A stretch of 64,000 nucleotides of DNA. Source: Colius striatus (lineage: Eukaryota > Chordata > Aves > Coliiformes > Coliidae). Shown here in pieces: positions 1-12,400 of the stretch (position 1 is its first letter; the number at the start of each line of letters is the position of its first letter). The notes beneath the pieces are model-generated. The model worked only from the letters and a program-made list of their open reading frames with translations, did not search any database and had not been told where the DNA came from. The stretch lies in NCBI RefSeq assembly GCF_028858725.1, contig NC_084781.1:2364513-2428512 (forward strand), given 5' to 3'. The position numbers and the translations under genes were made by a program.

Positions 1-3000
1 CAAGGCAAGAAACCCCGGCGAGATCCCCACCAGCGGTTGCTCCAGGGGACCAAGAAGGAATTTGTTTACCCCAAATCCATTGGGAATCTTCTGACAAAAA
101 AAGGTCACAAAGCTTTCCTCAGTTTACATGTGTGAAGACCTAGAAGGATGCTCCAAGCTGGAGCTGCACATCATGGGATCATTCATCCTTTCCAAGGGAG
201 CAAATCCTGCCCTGCTCTTTCCTAACCCATTACAGGCTTCTTTCCATCCTGGTGGTGGTTATCTGTGAGCTCTCAGTTCCTACTGCAAATCCCCTGAGAC
301 ACTTGACCCCTTGCATCCTCGGGGTTACATCTTAGCCAAGAAACTTGGCAGCAGGAACAGAGAGACTTGGAAAAGCTCCATCTGCCTTCCCTTCACCTGG
401 AAAGCGAAGATGGAAGGAAAGCCAAAGTGATGGAAGGAAACGAGAGATGGAAGGAAAGGGAAGATGATGGAAGGAAAGGGAAGATGATGGAAGGAAAGCA
501 AACTGAACAAAAGGCTATTTAGTGCAGATTAAAAGGTCAAATTCACTTGTTCCACCATCTGGTGTCTATTTATACCCATTCCTGGACCGTGCAGGAGGTG
601 GTTGGGTTTAGAACGGACCCTGACTGCTCTGGGGAGAGCAGCAATCCACCTGCACCGCCTTGGCTTGGAGCTTTGGAGCTGAGGCCAAAAGCAAATGAGA
701 GGATCCCCAGGGCGCAGGAGAGGCTGACTGAGCGCTTTTGGCCAACAACTGGCTGCAGACGAGTTGAATCCCGCTCGTCCCATCCTCCCTGTGCCTCTGC
801 AAACAAGCTCTGGCTTGCTGAGCCACCCAGGAGGGAACATTGCCTTCTTGGAGGTTTCCTCCCCAGCAGCGAGGCTGAGGATGTGGGTATCACACGAGGC
901 AGCCGTGGGGTTAGCTTTGGTGAGCCCAGAGGTGCAAACAGACTGGTTTCTGTGCATCCCCTGCCATTTCCAACCAGCATCCTGGGAGATCTCGGCAGGA
1001 TTTCTGTCTAATTGGTAAATACAGCTGGAAAGATCAGCTCTTTAACTGCTCTGGGGGGAGAGGACACCAGCCCAAGCCTGAGAGGATCACCTGAACATCC
1101 CTTCTCTACCCCATGCTCTGCTTTTACAGCCAGACATGAACATCATAGCTCAGCCACCCCAACCCCTTCTTTCAATGGCAGCAATCCTTAGCTCCCTCTG
1201 ATCTCAAGAGAAATCAAGTTCCATCCATTTCCCCCTCAAAATGAGGGGAGATGCCTTTGATCTGCCAGAGCTGTGTTACAGCAGCTCCAACCTCCCTCTT
1301 TGCCACGGCATCGCTGCTTCTGGGAGAGCCCTATGCCAGCCACACACTGGCACTGCCAGACAGCAAGTGCAGAGGGTCAGCAGTGGAGGAAAAACACCCC
1401 AAACCGATCCAAATCAGAGCATGTGGAACTGAAGTGGTTGTTTTCAACCTGACAACATTGAAGGATTTCACTTTCTGGTACCAACTGTTGCAAAACCTCT
1501 GCTTACATTCCCCTTCATGGGAACCACTGGGAAGCTGACAGATCCTCCAACTGTTTTGGTTGGGTCTGTTTGGAAATGACTGTTATTATTTTGGGGGTGG
1601 GGGGTGTGTGTGTGTGTAGGGGGAGAAGCTGCTCTTGCCCAGACATCAACAGTTCCTGTGGTATGCACATAATGATCTAATACGTCCGGATCCACCCAGT
1701 GCAGGGAGGATGGCAGGGAGCACCCGTCCCACACCCTGCCACCACTCTCCTCCCCCTGCAGAGAAATCCTCACCACCACCTGGGGCTTTAGGCTTTGGCT
1801 TGTTTGTTCACAGGGTCTTTGGGCTTGGTGTGGTTTCCCCCTCCTTGCCCCCCCACCCCTCTCTTTCTCCCTAGAAGCCAGGAAAGAGAAGAAACGCTGA
1901 GATGGGAGGAGGGAAACAAGGGGTCCTGTGTGAGGGCTGCCTGGCTTTGAAAAAACAACTGCTAAAAACATATCCCAGGCTGTGTCTGTCCCCTGAAGCG
2001 ATGTCTGCGTGCTGGTGTGACTGGGATGCCCACAGAGGCTGGTGGCTGCCTTGCCAGCCTCATCCTGTGGTTCCAAGCCTGGGCCAAGAATTCCCTTCCA
2101 AAAATGTGAGTGGCAGCCAAGGGAAATGGGGGGGACGAGCCAGAGGCGACAGGGACCAGAGTCCTGGTTGTCCCTCCTGCTTCCCCAGCTCCCTGCCCCA
2201 TCCCTTTTCTGTTTGCCACGTGATTTTTGCCCCCCTCCTCTTCCCCTCTTTGCTGGAGATTTGGGGCTGGCTTGCAATTCCACCTTTTTCAAGGCAGGGG
2301 AAACTGAGGCACGCTCAGGGCTGCCACCAGCACCACCTCCCTGCAGGAAGGGATGACCACGAAACAAAAGTGCCATGCTGAGAGCATCCCGGGACAGTTT
2401 GCAATCGTTCCTGGCTGCCTCAGTGGGAACTGGCTCCCTTCACGCTGTGCCTTTCATACCGAAAGCCCTTGATAATCCGCAGTGGCCGGTGCCAGCACTT
2501 TCAGGACTGAAAAGCAGCAGCTGTTGAACGTTCCGGGGTGATGCAAGGAAGCGAGTGCATTGGCCAGGGGGAATAGTCGAGGAGGCTGCCTGCTCCTCTG
2601 AGCCCTCCCACCAAAGAGGATGCAGGCTCAGGGTCACACCCAGGGGGGAACAAATCCCAGGGGGAAAGAACCAGCAACGGTAGGGACTGGCAGCAGCAGA
2701 GCTGTTTCCCCTTTGCTTTGCAAAGATCCCCTTTAATCCCACCCTGGTTGCCTTTGGGATGGGCACAGGAGGGGCCTAAGCTCCTTTTGTCAAAAGATTA
2801 TTATGTGAACTCACCAGCTCAAGCTGCAAAATACCCTGAAGTGAGCCTAGGAACTGGACAGGAGGGGATCTGAGGCTCTAAGGTGCCTTTGGCTTTACCT
2901 CCAAGGTCACTTTGATGCTGAATTTGGGTGTGGGAGAGCAGGCAGCAGGACCCCAGCAGTGCCCTGTGCTCGTGCACTCTGGTTTTAGAGGCAAAAGAGA

Positions 3001-5582
3001 TTGCAACAGCACTCCTAAAACCTCTTAAATCTGCCTGGAAAAAGCCCAGAAGTCAGAGGAGGAATCCCAGCTGAATCAGCCCGATCTGCTTGTGCACTGG
3101 TGCTCAGTCATTACCAGCTCTTGGAGTCAGGGACCACAGATTCCTCACTTGCAAGAGCAAGGGAAACAGAAAAGAGGCTCGTAGCCATCGTGCTTGGAGA
3201 AGAAAACCTGGAAATGTGTCTCATCTGCACCCAAGAGACTGGAGAAATCCCACCACAGGAATCCAAACCCGCTGCCAACTGGCTGGGGAAGCTGTGGCCA
3301 GTTTTCATAACCGCCTGGTGCTTTAGGTGTCTCAGCAAACAGCCCCTGAGCATCTCTGCAAGTGCAGCCTGTGCTGCAGGTGCTCAGCCCAAACACCCTT
3401 TTCCTTTGCATGCCACAGGGATTAGCCTCTACACCCTGCCTCAGTTTCCCTGCCTCTGCTACTGCAGCTCACCAGCATGGGTTGGTTTTAAAAGCATTTC
3501 CCCTGTGGGGAAAACATGCAATGGATAACTTGAGTGTCCAGCCTGGAGCCTCACACCCACCCCTATCTATAAGGGGACTCCTCATCACTGCAGGGCTCAT
3601 CCTGCCAAGTCTTCCACGACTTGCTGAGCACTGCTGTTAATTCCTCTCACCAAATACCCCATCTCCTGCAGGCATCAAGCCACATGAATCATTAACCCCC
3701 CCCCCAAACCTCACCTCATCATTCCCTCCTGGTTTTACATGGGGTATTGATGGAGGTAGAATTAAGCTCTTGTTATCTGAATTAACAGCTCAGCTATAAG
3801 GCTTGGATTGATTAGAAATAAATCATTAATAGCACTTTCCTGACAACAGCAGGACATTGATTACAACTTGCAAAGCTTGAACACATCTTCTACTTGAACT
3901 GTTACAGCTCATGCAAGAAAATAACCGTGAACACAAACAATGCTCCTGACCTTTCATAAATATTTGGTAATTAAAGTGTGGTTACGGGAAGAAAATCCAC
4001 TACACAGACGTGATTTCTTCTGACTCAACCTCTCTGCTCCCTGTGCACCTCTTAGTCAGCTCTCTGAGATCTCAACAGCAAGCCAGCACTTTGTAGGTAT
4101 TTAGGGAGAAGGGAGGTGGCTCTTTGGTCTCCTGAGTTAGCAGGAACTGGGCTTCTCCCTGTAGTTTTGGTGCTGAGAACAAAAGACCCACAAACCCAGC
4201 AGGTGGTTTGTAGGGTATTTTTTTTTACTGATTGAAGTTTTCTCCCAAATACTTCATCATATTATTGCCCCATTCATCCCAAATGAGATCTTTAAAAGCT
4301 TCCTTCCCATCGAGAGGTGATGCAGAGGAGATGATGCCAAGATGGGAGATAAACTAACTGGGAACTCTCTGTTAATTAAGGGGTCACAGATCCACCAGGC
4401 ACCATCAGCCACCCCAGGGCTGCCCCAGCCAAACCAGGGCAGGGTACCAGCCTTTCAGCCCCTCACTTGTGAACACCAGAAGATGAAATCCACTTTTCCC
4501 CCATCCTCTTGGGGAAAGTGAGCTCTGAGGAGGTTGTCTCCAAGTCGCTCCTTGACCCTCTGCTATCTGTTCCTGCCAGCCTGGCTCAGTGGCACGCAGG
4601 CAAAACCGAGCAAAGGGCAAAACCTGAGTGATGCTGAGCAGCTGAAATCAGCTGGAGCTCCAAGGTTTAGCATTTCTCAGGGTCTGGAATGAAAACTTTG
4701 CTTTCTTAGGAGTGAAGAAGCTGCATGAAGCCTCTAGGGAAAGGAGAAAGCAGGCACAAATGGCAAAGCCAGGCTGCCAAAATGCAGCCCCTCATCTCAG
4801 CTGCCAGATTGGGCTCCAGCTTCAAGGAGTCCTCTAACAGCTCTATACCCAAACAATCCACCACAGAGGGTGGGCAGCTTCAGTGCCTGCTTACCCCTTG
4901 TGAAAACCCGACCAGGCAAAGCTGAATTGGGAGCCAAACAACTGCAGGGAGCACGATGCTGGAGAGCTGGCTTTGAAAGAGGTGAAAAACAACCCAAGTG
5001 ATCAGACAACAGCCTTGGAGAGGGCAGCGAGAGGCAAAGAGGGCAGGATCTCTGCTCCCAGGGCACGGGCTCTGCAGCCAGAGTGGGTGAAGCAGGGAGA
5101 GCATTTCTGGCCGTGGTGTTTGGAGGAAAAGGGCTGTTGGTGCATCTGCAGAGCTGCTGACAGGTGGCTCAGGAGCAGCCCTGCACATTACTCAGCCCCT
5201 GGTTTATTTACTATTTGGCCCCAGCTCCCAGCTGAAAGGGAGTTCAGCCCTTTTCAGCACAGCTCCTTCCCTGCAGCAAGAGAGGCACGATTCTCAGATC
5301 CTATCATTAACCCCCTCTGTCCCTCATCTTTGGGGACATCACAGTACAGCAGACACAGGCTCTCCAAAGCCCACCACCCCATCCCCAGCTCTCTACTTGC
5401 TCACCCCAAGTGGTCCCTGGCATCCCTGGGTGGGTGGGCAGGGAGGGGGCTGCCGGATGAAGCAGCAAGCTGGGGGAGCAGGGACGGGACGGGAAGGGAT
5501 GGAGAGGTGAAGATGAGAGGAGGCGGAGAGACAGCGGGGATGAAGCCAGCAGGGATGCAGGGGACACATCGCCATCCCTTAC
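1..5582 (-). other. ADAMTS8: ADAMTS8 intron 1 (partial, continues left)
   Basis: This is the sequence downstream of the ADAMTS8 exon 1 donor on the minus strand. The donor reads TGGAG|GTAAGG and its GT lies at 5582-5581. I looked for the next ADAMTS8 exon (expected to encode the N-terminal part of the catalytic domain, with a TLRNFC-type motif) and did not find it, so intron 1 appears to be longer than 5.5 kb. Contents are a degenerate 20-bp minisatellite at 408-499, a short TG run near 1604-1617, a C9 run near 3697, and an AT-rich block at about 3740-3990 that contrasts with the GC-rich surroundings. Long open frames here (for example minus 1468-2376) have no family features and are chance frames. 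Confidence 0.75.
408..499. repeat. degenerate ~20-bp purine-rich minisatellite
   Basis: The core GATGGAAGGAAAGG recurs four to five times. The last two full units (aagatgatggaaggaaaggg) are identical and the earlier ones are diverged. It lies in ADAMTS8 intron 1. Confidence 0.8.
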
Positions 5583-6350
5583 CTCCACGTCCTCCCCGTA
5601 GAAGCGCACCATGGACGCATCGGCCACCAGCAGCGTCTCCACGTAGCGCGCCTGCGACACGAAGCGCTTCCCCCGGCGGAGCGGCTGCCCGGGAGCTCGG
5701 ACGGAGCCCGGCGGGGCGGCGGGAGCTCGGAACCAGCCCGGCGGGGCGGCGGGAGCTCGGACGGAGCCCGGCGGGGCGGCGGGAGCTCGGACGGAGCCCG
5801 GCGGGGCGGCGGGAGCTCGGAACCAGCCCGGCGGGGCGGCGGGAGCTCGGACGGAGCCCGGCGGGGCGGCGGGAGCTCGGAACCAGCCCGGCGGGGCGGC
5901 GCGGCGCTGGAGGCGGTGCGGGCGTCTCCAGGGCGGTCCGGCCGAGGGATGATGCCCGAGAGGCTGCAGCTCGTAAGCCGCTCCGTCGAGGAGGAAAGCG
6001 GCTCGGAGACCTCCGCCGCAGCGGTTGAGGACGGCGGGGGCGTCGGGGTTTCCCTCGACGGCTCCCGCGTAAAAGCAGTCCCGGCGAGGCGCGCTCCGTC
6101 CCGGCCACCGCCGACCTCCCAGACATTGGAGGCGGAGAACGGGGGAGAGGAAAGCGGCGTCGGGGCGGAGGCGGAGGACGAAGGCTCGCCCGAAAGCCGC
6201 GAGGCGCAGGGCCAGCTGCCCCGGGGGCGCGGGCAGGCGGGAGGGCAGCAGCGGCTGAGCGTCCCGCGGCGCGGGCGGCAGAGCCCACGCGTGGCACAGC
6301 AGCAGCAGGTGGAGCGGAGCCCGGCCCCGCAGCAGCTCCCGCCGCCCCAT
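5583..6350 (-). CDS. ADAMTS8: ADAMTS8 coding exon 1 (signal peptide, prodomain, furin site, start of protease domain); partial gene
   Basis: The product is a secreted zinc metalloprotease; only the first 256 residues are here. The ATG at 6350 (minus) sits in a near-ideal context (gccATGG). Residues 1-24 form a signal peptide with a LLLLC hydrophobic core. Residues 40-150 are a reprolysin-type prodomain (LALRLAAFGRAFVLRLRPD, CFYAG, LNRCGGGLRAAFLLDG, HRLQRR). Residues 151-220 are seven perfect decapeptides (AAPPG-SV or WF-RAP). RRGKR (225-229) is the proprotein-convertase site, and FVSQARYVETLLVADASM begins the catalytic domain. The exon ends in phase 0 at a consensus donor. The paralogue ADAMTS15 in this window has the same prodomain layout but carries a Cys at residue 171 just before its furin linker, whereas ADAMTS8 here has no cysteine between Cys111 and the exon end. 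I call it ADAMTS8 rather than another ADAMTS because of the VETLLVADASM wording, the lack of that cysteine, and its head-to-head position with ADAMTS15. The HEXXH domain and later exons lie outside the window. Confidence 0.93.
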
Positions 6351-6400
6351 GGCCGGACCCTCGGCTCCCCCGCAGCCTCCGAGCCCGGCTGCGGAGCGGC
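5585..6400. promoter_or_regulatory. ADAMTS8: CpG island over ADAMTS8 exon 1 and core promoter
   Basis: The block is dense in CG dinucleotides and very GC-rich from the exon 1 donor to the TATA-like box. Both flanks drop sharply to ordinary composition. Part of the density comes from the 30-bp minisatellite. Confidence 0.85.
5681..5910 (-). repeat. ADAMTS8: 30-bp coding minisatellite in ADAMTS8 exon 1 (7 units, decapeptide repeat)
   Basis: Units start at 5701, 5731, 5761, 5791, 5821, 5851 and 5881, with partial edges on both sides. Two unit types exist. They differ only in a block of three adjacent bases (unit positions 2-4: cgg versus acc) and are otherwise identical. On the plus strand the order is A B A A B A B. 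Type A encodes ...PPGSVRAP and type B encodes ...PPGWFRAP. The 30-bp period keeps the frame, so any copy-number change adds or removes ten residues without breaking the protein. Confidence 0.97.
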
Positions 6401-6404
6401 GCCG

Positions 6405-6412
6405 TATTTATA
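6405..6412 (-). promoter_or_regulatory. ADAMTS8: TATA box (TATAAATA) of ADAMTS8
   Basis: The reverse strand reads GTATAAATAC, 55 bp upstream of the ATG at 6350. A start site about 30 bp downstream would fall near 6380 and give a leader of only about 30 nt. The actual start site cannot be read from sequence, and a more distal start is possible. Confidence 0.6.
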
Positions 6413-9400
6413 CTTTCTCCCCCCGGCTTTTGACATAAGAGGTTTATTTTTGATCTCTCGCTGTTCCCCACTCCCCTCCCCTGCCAGCCGGAGCCTGGGG
6501 GAGGAGGAGAAGTGAAAGAAGGGAAAAAAAAAAAAGAGAGAGAAAAAAAAAAACCCACCCCACACTAAAAGAGAAAAAAAACACCCCACAACCAACCCAC
6601 TTTTGGATGCGATTTGAGGCCAATCAGGCGCCGGGAGCCCCGCCTGCCTCCAAGTGTCAACTCCAGCCTGTTACTCTCCCAGCATTAACCCCTTCAGCCC
6701 AGCCTCTGCCCGCCCGCCCGGGCCTGATCCTGCCCAGGAGGGCAGCGGAGGGTCTCGGGGAAAGAGTCTTGCCTCAGTCCCCCTCTTCTAATCCCTAGGG
6801 TGATTCCTCTCCCATTTCCCCCAGCATCCCTTCTCTGCAGCTGGAGAGCATCTCCTCTGAGGCTGCAAGGCAGAAGGTGCCTGCGGAGGTTCCCATGCTC
6901 CTTCTCTTAGCCAGGGACAGAGAGTGCTTTGGGCCCCCGGGGCAGCTCTGACAGTGACACAGACAAAGAGGTTTCCATGCCCTCAACCAACAGCTGGGTC
7001 CACATGAGCTTTCCTCCAGCTGGAATAAAGCAATGGGCTAAACCAGGCTTGTAGAAAAATGCCTAGGAGAGTGAAACAATGCAGCTCCTCCTGTCACTTT
7101 TTGTGTGTGGGGGGAGATGGGGGGTGTTGTGTGACCATTTAAAACTCACATCTCCTCCCTTTCAGACTGAGTTTCTGTTCCCATCCACATTCCCTCTCAG
7201 TGAGTGAAAAAGCCTGCAGAGGTTTGAAATGTCTTATTCTGTGAAACCGGGTCATGTGCTGGGTGGTAGCAAACCTGAGGAGCTGGGCAGAAACACACTG
7301 TCCCTGGCTGGGAACCCGCTCAGCACCAGGGAACAACCAGCTGTAATGGAGAAAGGGAAATCACTCCTGCTCTGTTACTCCTTCTTTCCTCTCAAAGCCT
7401 CCTTCCCCATTAGTTCATCAGATTCCTGGCCTCTGGAGCACCCCTTGTGCAGCACTGAGATGTGTTTGCCACAGGCTGGGGGTGGTGGGTCCTATCTTGT
7501 TCCATACCCTGCTCTTCTAAACCTTTTTTATAGGGATTAGCACATGATTGTGCTCCTTTAACCTTGCTGTGGATGCAAAGACCAGCCCCCTCTGCACTGT
7601 GGCTGTGGGGGTTTTTTCCCCTTTAGCCTAATCTAAACAGACACAAAAGGGTAAAACAGCACTTGGCACCTCGAGGTTTGGGGGAAACTGGCTGAGCAAG
7701 GGGGCACGGGGTTAAAGGCTGCTCTGCCTTTACTCCAGGATGTATTTACATCTGCCTCTCTATTATTATCTCCACTTAAAAGCCACATCCCTACCTATAT
7801 AGTAAACACAGCCCTGGCTCTAAATAGCAGTGCTGCCCTGAGGCTGAGGCTCTGGTTACTTCTTTTTAAAGTGTGAGGTTTGCTGCCATAGGAGGGGGGG
7901 AGTTGTGATTACAATGCCAGGCCTGCTGTAGCTGAGGCTGGGCCATCTCTCCAGGGCTGTGTATCAAATGCACTCCCCTGACAGCCTCAGCTGCCCCCTC
8001 CTCTCCTGGCAGGGAGCTCAGCCTGCAGCTGGAGCAGCTCCTTCAGAGTGGCCAGGGTGGGTTTTCCTCTCTCTGCAGCTTTGTTCAGCTGAGGAGAAAA
8101 AACAGTTCGCATGTTAAAATCAGAAGGAAAGTGTAGGAGCAGCACTTAGAAGCCAAAAGTGAGCATTGATTCTGCCTCCTCCAAGCCCAAACCCCACTGA
8201 AGCCGCCTGCATGGGCATCTCCCAGGGTTGCTGTGAGAAGGGGGGCAAAGAGGTGATGGCCCTGCTCTGAACGAGGACAGGTAGGGCTGCAGGCACCACG
8301 GGGGCACATCTCTCCTGACAGGATGCAATTGATTCCTGTCTTTCTCCTTTCTGGGAGCTGCACCTTTGATCTGAGAGGACTTGCATTTGCATGTTTGCTC
8401 GGAGGCACCGCTGGTTTCCATTAGCAGCTCAGCTCTGCAAACGGTAGCTGGAATCACTTGTAGCCAACAAGAGGCTCGTTATGAAGCCTCTACAAAGAGC
8501 AAGGCTGGGAGACAGCAAACCCTCAGCTGGCTGCCCCTCTGCATCTCCCCCCAGCAGAGCATGAAGCACCCCAAGATTTTTGGGTGTTCCTGCTTCTTAT
8601 CTCCTTAGCAAACCTCCCCTGCCACCGAGGCTGAGGCTCTCTTTTCCATGGGGCTGCCTCAGCATGTGAAAGCCATTAAACTCCTTCCTCACTGTGATTT
8701 AAAGACCCTTTTGAGCCAACAGCTTGCAAATGTCTGTCCTCTTCCCCTCTGTGTGTCCCCACAAAGCTCTGCAGTTCACCTCCTGTATCCTTCCCGGAGC
8801 TCCTGCTGCCTGGCACCCGTTCTCCCAGGGATGGTTTTGGCTGCCAGGATGATGCCCACGTTGCATTTGCTGCTTTTGCTCTGCAGCAGTGAGTGTGTCT
8901 CATTTTGAGGGGGGGTGCTCTGGGGTGCTTTGCTCTGTCCTCCTTGCTCCCAACGGGATGGCATCCAAATTCGCGGTGGTTTTGGCATTTCCCATAGTTG
9001 CTGTGCCCTCAGCTCAGAAAAAAACCCTCCCTCAAAAAACATACGAGAGAGTCATTTGAGTGATCAAAGCAGCTACAACCCCAATCACTACCACCACTAG
9101 ATGTCCGTGTTGCCCCACATTTGGAGGTGAGAAAAAAGCCTCAATCCATCCCTATCCCAGCGAGAAGAGAGTGAAAGGCTCCTGTAGGCAGTACCTAAGG
9201 TCTAGAGAAGCTATTTCATTCTTTTCTTTACCTTTTAAAGTAAGAAGTTGGGATGAAATCTCCTCCCACAAAAGCAGCTGGGCTTTAAATCAGGAGCCTG
9301 GCTTTATATCTCTGGTTGAGCTCTCTTCAGTGGCATCATCTCAGCTGCAAAAGCTGGCAAAGGACAGTCAGGAAGGTGGTTGTTTGCCTTCGGCTTGCAG

Positions 9401-12400
9401 GAAAAGGAGAGATTTGGGTGAGATTTGGAGCGAGAGAGAAGCGACAAATGATTTCAAACGTCCCAACCTGGCACAAAAAGCTGCACTCGCTGCCCTGCAC
9501 ATCGGCTGTGTGACCACGAGAGGGTACCCGTGCCTTATAAATGGTGCCTAGTCAGCTTTTGGTCCCTCCAAACCCTCAGCACCCTCTCAGAAATGGGTTT
9601 GCCTTCCCCTTAGTGTAATATTCCACCCCTCTGACGCTGCAGCCCATGCCTGGGAACCCTGCACAGACAGAGCAGGAGATGGGGCAGCTGTCAGAGTGAT
9701 GCTGGGGGAAAGCAGCATCCCCACCAGCTCCCTTCAAGGTGGGGAACTCACATTTGTTAGGATTTAGGAAAGGCCAGGGCCAGCCAGGCCGAATCTGGGT
9801 CTATCAGCTGATGATGCCACCCCTGAAAGCTCCTGATGCCACAGACCCCAACCCACCAAGAGCAAAGGACCAAGGTTCTGATTGGATTTGAATCCATTTG
9901 TCAGGACTCTACCTCTGATTTCTAAACCACCTGAAGGCACCTCCCTCTTTTTAACCACCTTTTTAAGAGCCGTGTCTCTCTCTAACCACATTATGACTGG
10001 TAACACAGCCCATTGCATCCGATTCCATTTCATACCTCACCGTGCAGAGCAAGAAGGTGCCAGCGGAGGGCAACCTCGCCTCAGGGTGGTTTTGGAGCTC
10101 GGGCTGCCTGCAGGTGTGACTGGAAGAGAAGCAGGTTTATGGCTTTCCAAAATCAAGGGTTAAATCCTATCTCCAGCACTGTAGCCTCCTCTCAGGCTTT
10201 GTGCTCCCTGGGGAGCTGCTTCTCCCCTTCCTAGCTGGGTTTTGAGGCTTGCAGGGTATCCTGAGACATAGGATGCCCCAGGGCTGCATGTCCTGTGAAC
10301 TGACCCACAAAGAGGACTAAATAAATGTGTTCTAGATGGCTACAATGAAAATACTCCTCTCTAGAAAGAAATCCACGTGTCTGATGGGCTCCCCTCTCCT
10401 CCTTATTCCACTCTGACATGGTTTATAGGCTGACAAAACCAAACCAGCTTCATAAGGGTTTGCCTGAGTGAGGAGCATCCTCAGCAGCTGGCTTGTGACT
10501 CTCCAGCACACCAGGTTTATATCACATGTGCATCCTTGTGACCAACTCTTCAGGCTTATCCACACCTGCAGCTTCCTTCACCCTTTTTACCAAGCTTAGT
10601 GACTCCATAAACAGCTTTCTAAGCATAATGAATCGTGGATGGCCCCTGTGTCAGGCAGGTGGGTGCAATATAGAGCTGGGAAGTCCTGGGTTGGAAATCT
10701 TCAGCCTGAAGGTGTGTGTATGAACAATAAGAACTGGTTTTGTGGGGAATATGTGGGGCTGGCATTTAGCTCCTCTGCATTTCCACTTCTTGGAACAACT
10801 TGTTTCTGTCTTCCTTTAAACAAGAGAGGGACTGAAATCCCACAAGGGATGAGGAGGCAGGAGTTTTTGGATGCTTTCTGGGTTTATATGGACTACCAGC
10901 AACCTCAGAGCTTGCAATGCTGGCTGGAAATCAGGCACAACTAAGGTTTGGGATGTGCCTTTTCAGCATGCTTTGGTATTCCCACATCAAACTCCTGCCA
11001 CGCTGGGTGAAGAAAGCAGCAGAGATGCTCCTGCTGCAGGAGCAGTGAGTTAAGGAGCAGGGACCTCTCTCCTGTGCATGGGGAGGATGAAGCTGATTTG
11101 ATTTTTGTTGGGTTGCACACAGATGTGTGCTTGAAGATTTTTAAAGCATAGATCCTCCCTTTTCACTGGGCAGGTAAAATGCTGCTGCCATCCCTGTTAC
11201 TGGGATGAAGTGCAAGTGCTGCATGAGAAACCCAAGGCAGAGCATCCTCATCATCTTCAGAAGGTATCTAATTACATTCAGAATCTTCCTGGACCAAAGA
11301 TGGGGCAAGATCTGTGTGAAGTGGTTGAGGGGAATCTGCTTTAGCAGAGGGTTGGGCTAGAGGATCCCCAGAGGTCCCTTCCAACCCCCACCCCTCTATG
11401 ATTCTAAGGTTTAGGCTACAAACACTTCCACATGCTCAGATTTCTCGTGTATCTCTCCCTCAATGACCTTACCTAGACCCAGGTCAGCATTTGTTTCCTG
11501 GAAAGCCACCCAACAACTCACTTTGACTCATCTTCAGCCCCTGGAGAGGATCCTCCTTCCTGCCCATGTGGTGGGGAATTGGGAGAGCACAGCCTGAACT
11601 ATTGGGTGAGAGCGCAGGCCTCTGACCTGCCAACCTTTCAGATGGCTTGCAAACCCAGCTTCTCCTTGCCTCCAATCTTTCCACTCAATCTTTGGCCTGG
11701 AGCTCTCAGATGGTCTATTTAAGACTGTTGCTTTTGTGAATGGGAACAACCAGGAGCTACCTGAGGGGTCTGGGCTTGGGGTGTTTTTTTGCTTGCCTTC
11801 TATTTCTGGCTTTGCACCCTTGCCATTGCAATGGAAGGAAAAGAACTTGCTGTCACTTGCCCAGAGAGGCTGGGGATGAAGCCAGGAGGGGATGAAGAAG
11901 GAGGCTTCACACTGCAGAGCAGCTCATGCTGGTATTTCAAGGTGAGGGTGAGCTCTGGATTAGGCCTGGGTGAGACAGGTTTTGCCTTAAAGTGGCTTAA
12001 AGGCAAAATTCAAGGTAGAAACTGAACATACACCTTAATATACCTCATTATCCATAGTTGTTTGATGAGGTTCAAAGGCATCTTCCACTTCCATTCCCTT
12101 ATTGCCATGTGCTCTCCTTTGGATCACCTACATCAGCCCATTTCCATTAGATCCAGGCTGACTACAGAGGGGTGAAGAGCAGCCAGGTTCAGCCCCAGGC
12201 ATCTGCAAAGATGTGCAGAGCGAGATCAAGCTGGTATCTTGGACCAAGTCCTTTGTGCAGATAGCAAGGGTGCAAGAAACTGCCAGGAGGTCCCCAAAGA
12301 AGGGACCTGCCTGTTCCCTCCTGGCCCTGACCTTCTCCTGTCATGGCTAATTGATATAATCTGCCTCTTTGTGCTGGCAGGAGACACAACACAGATGCCC

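Noticed and set aside
1468..2376. 302-codon minus open frame in ADAMTS8 intron 1
   Set aside because: It is low-complexity with no domain or splice support and does not match ADAMTS8 downstream exons.
4973..6028. 351-codon plus-strand open frame with repeated GRSPAGRRE / GTSPAGRRE peptides
   Set aside because: It is the antisense shadow of ADAMTS8 exon 1; the peptide repeat is the complement of the coding minisatellite, and the left half has no family features.
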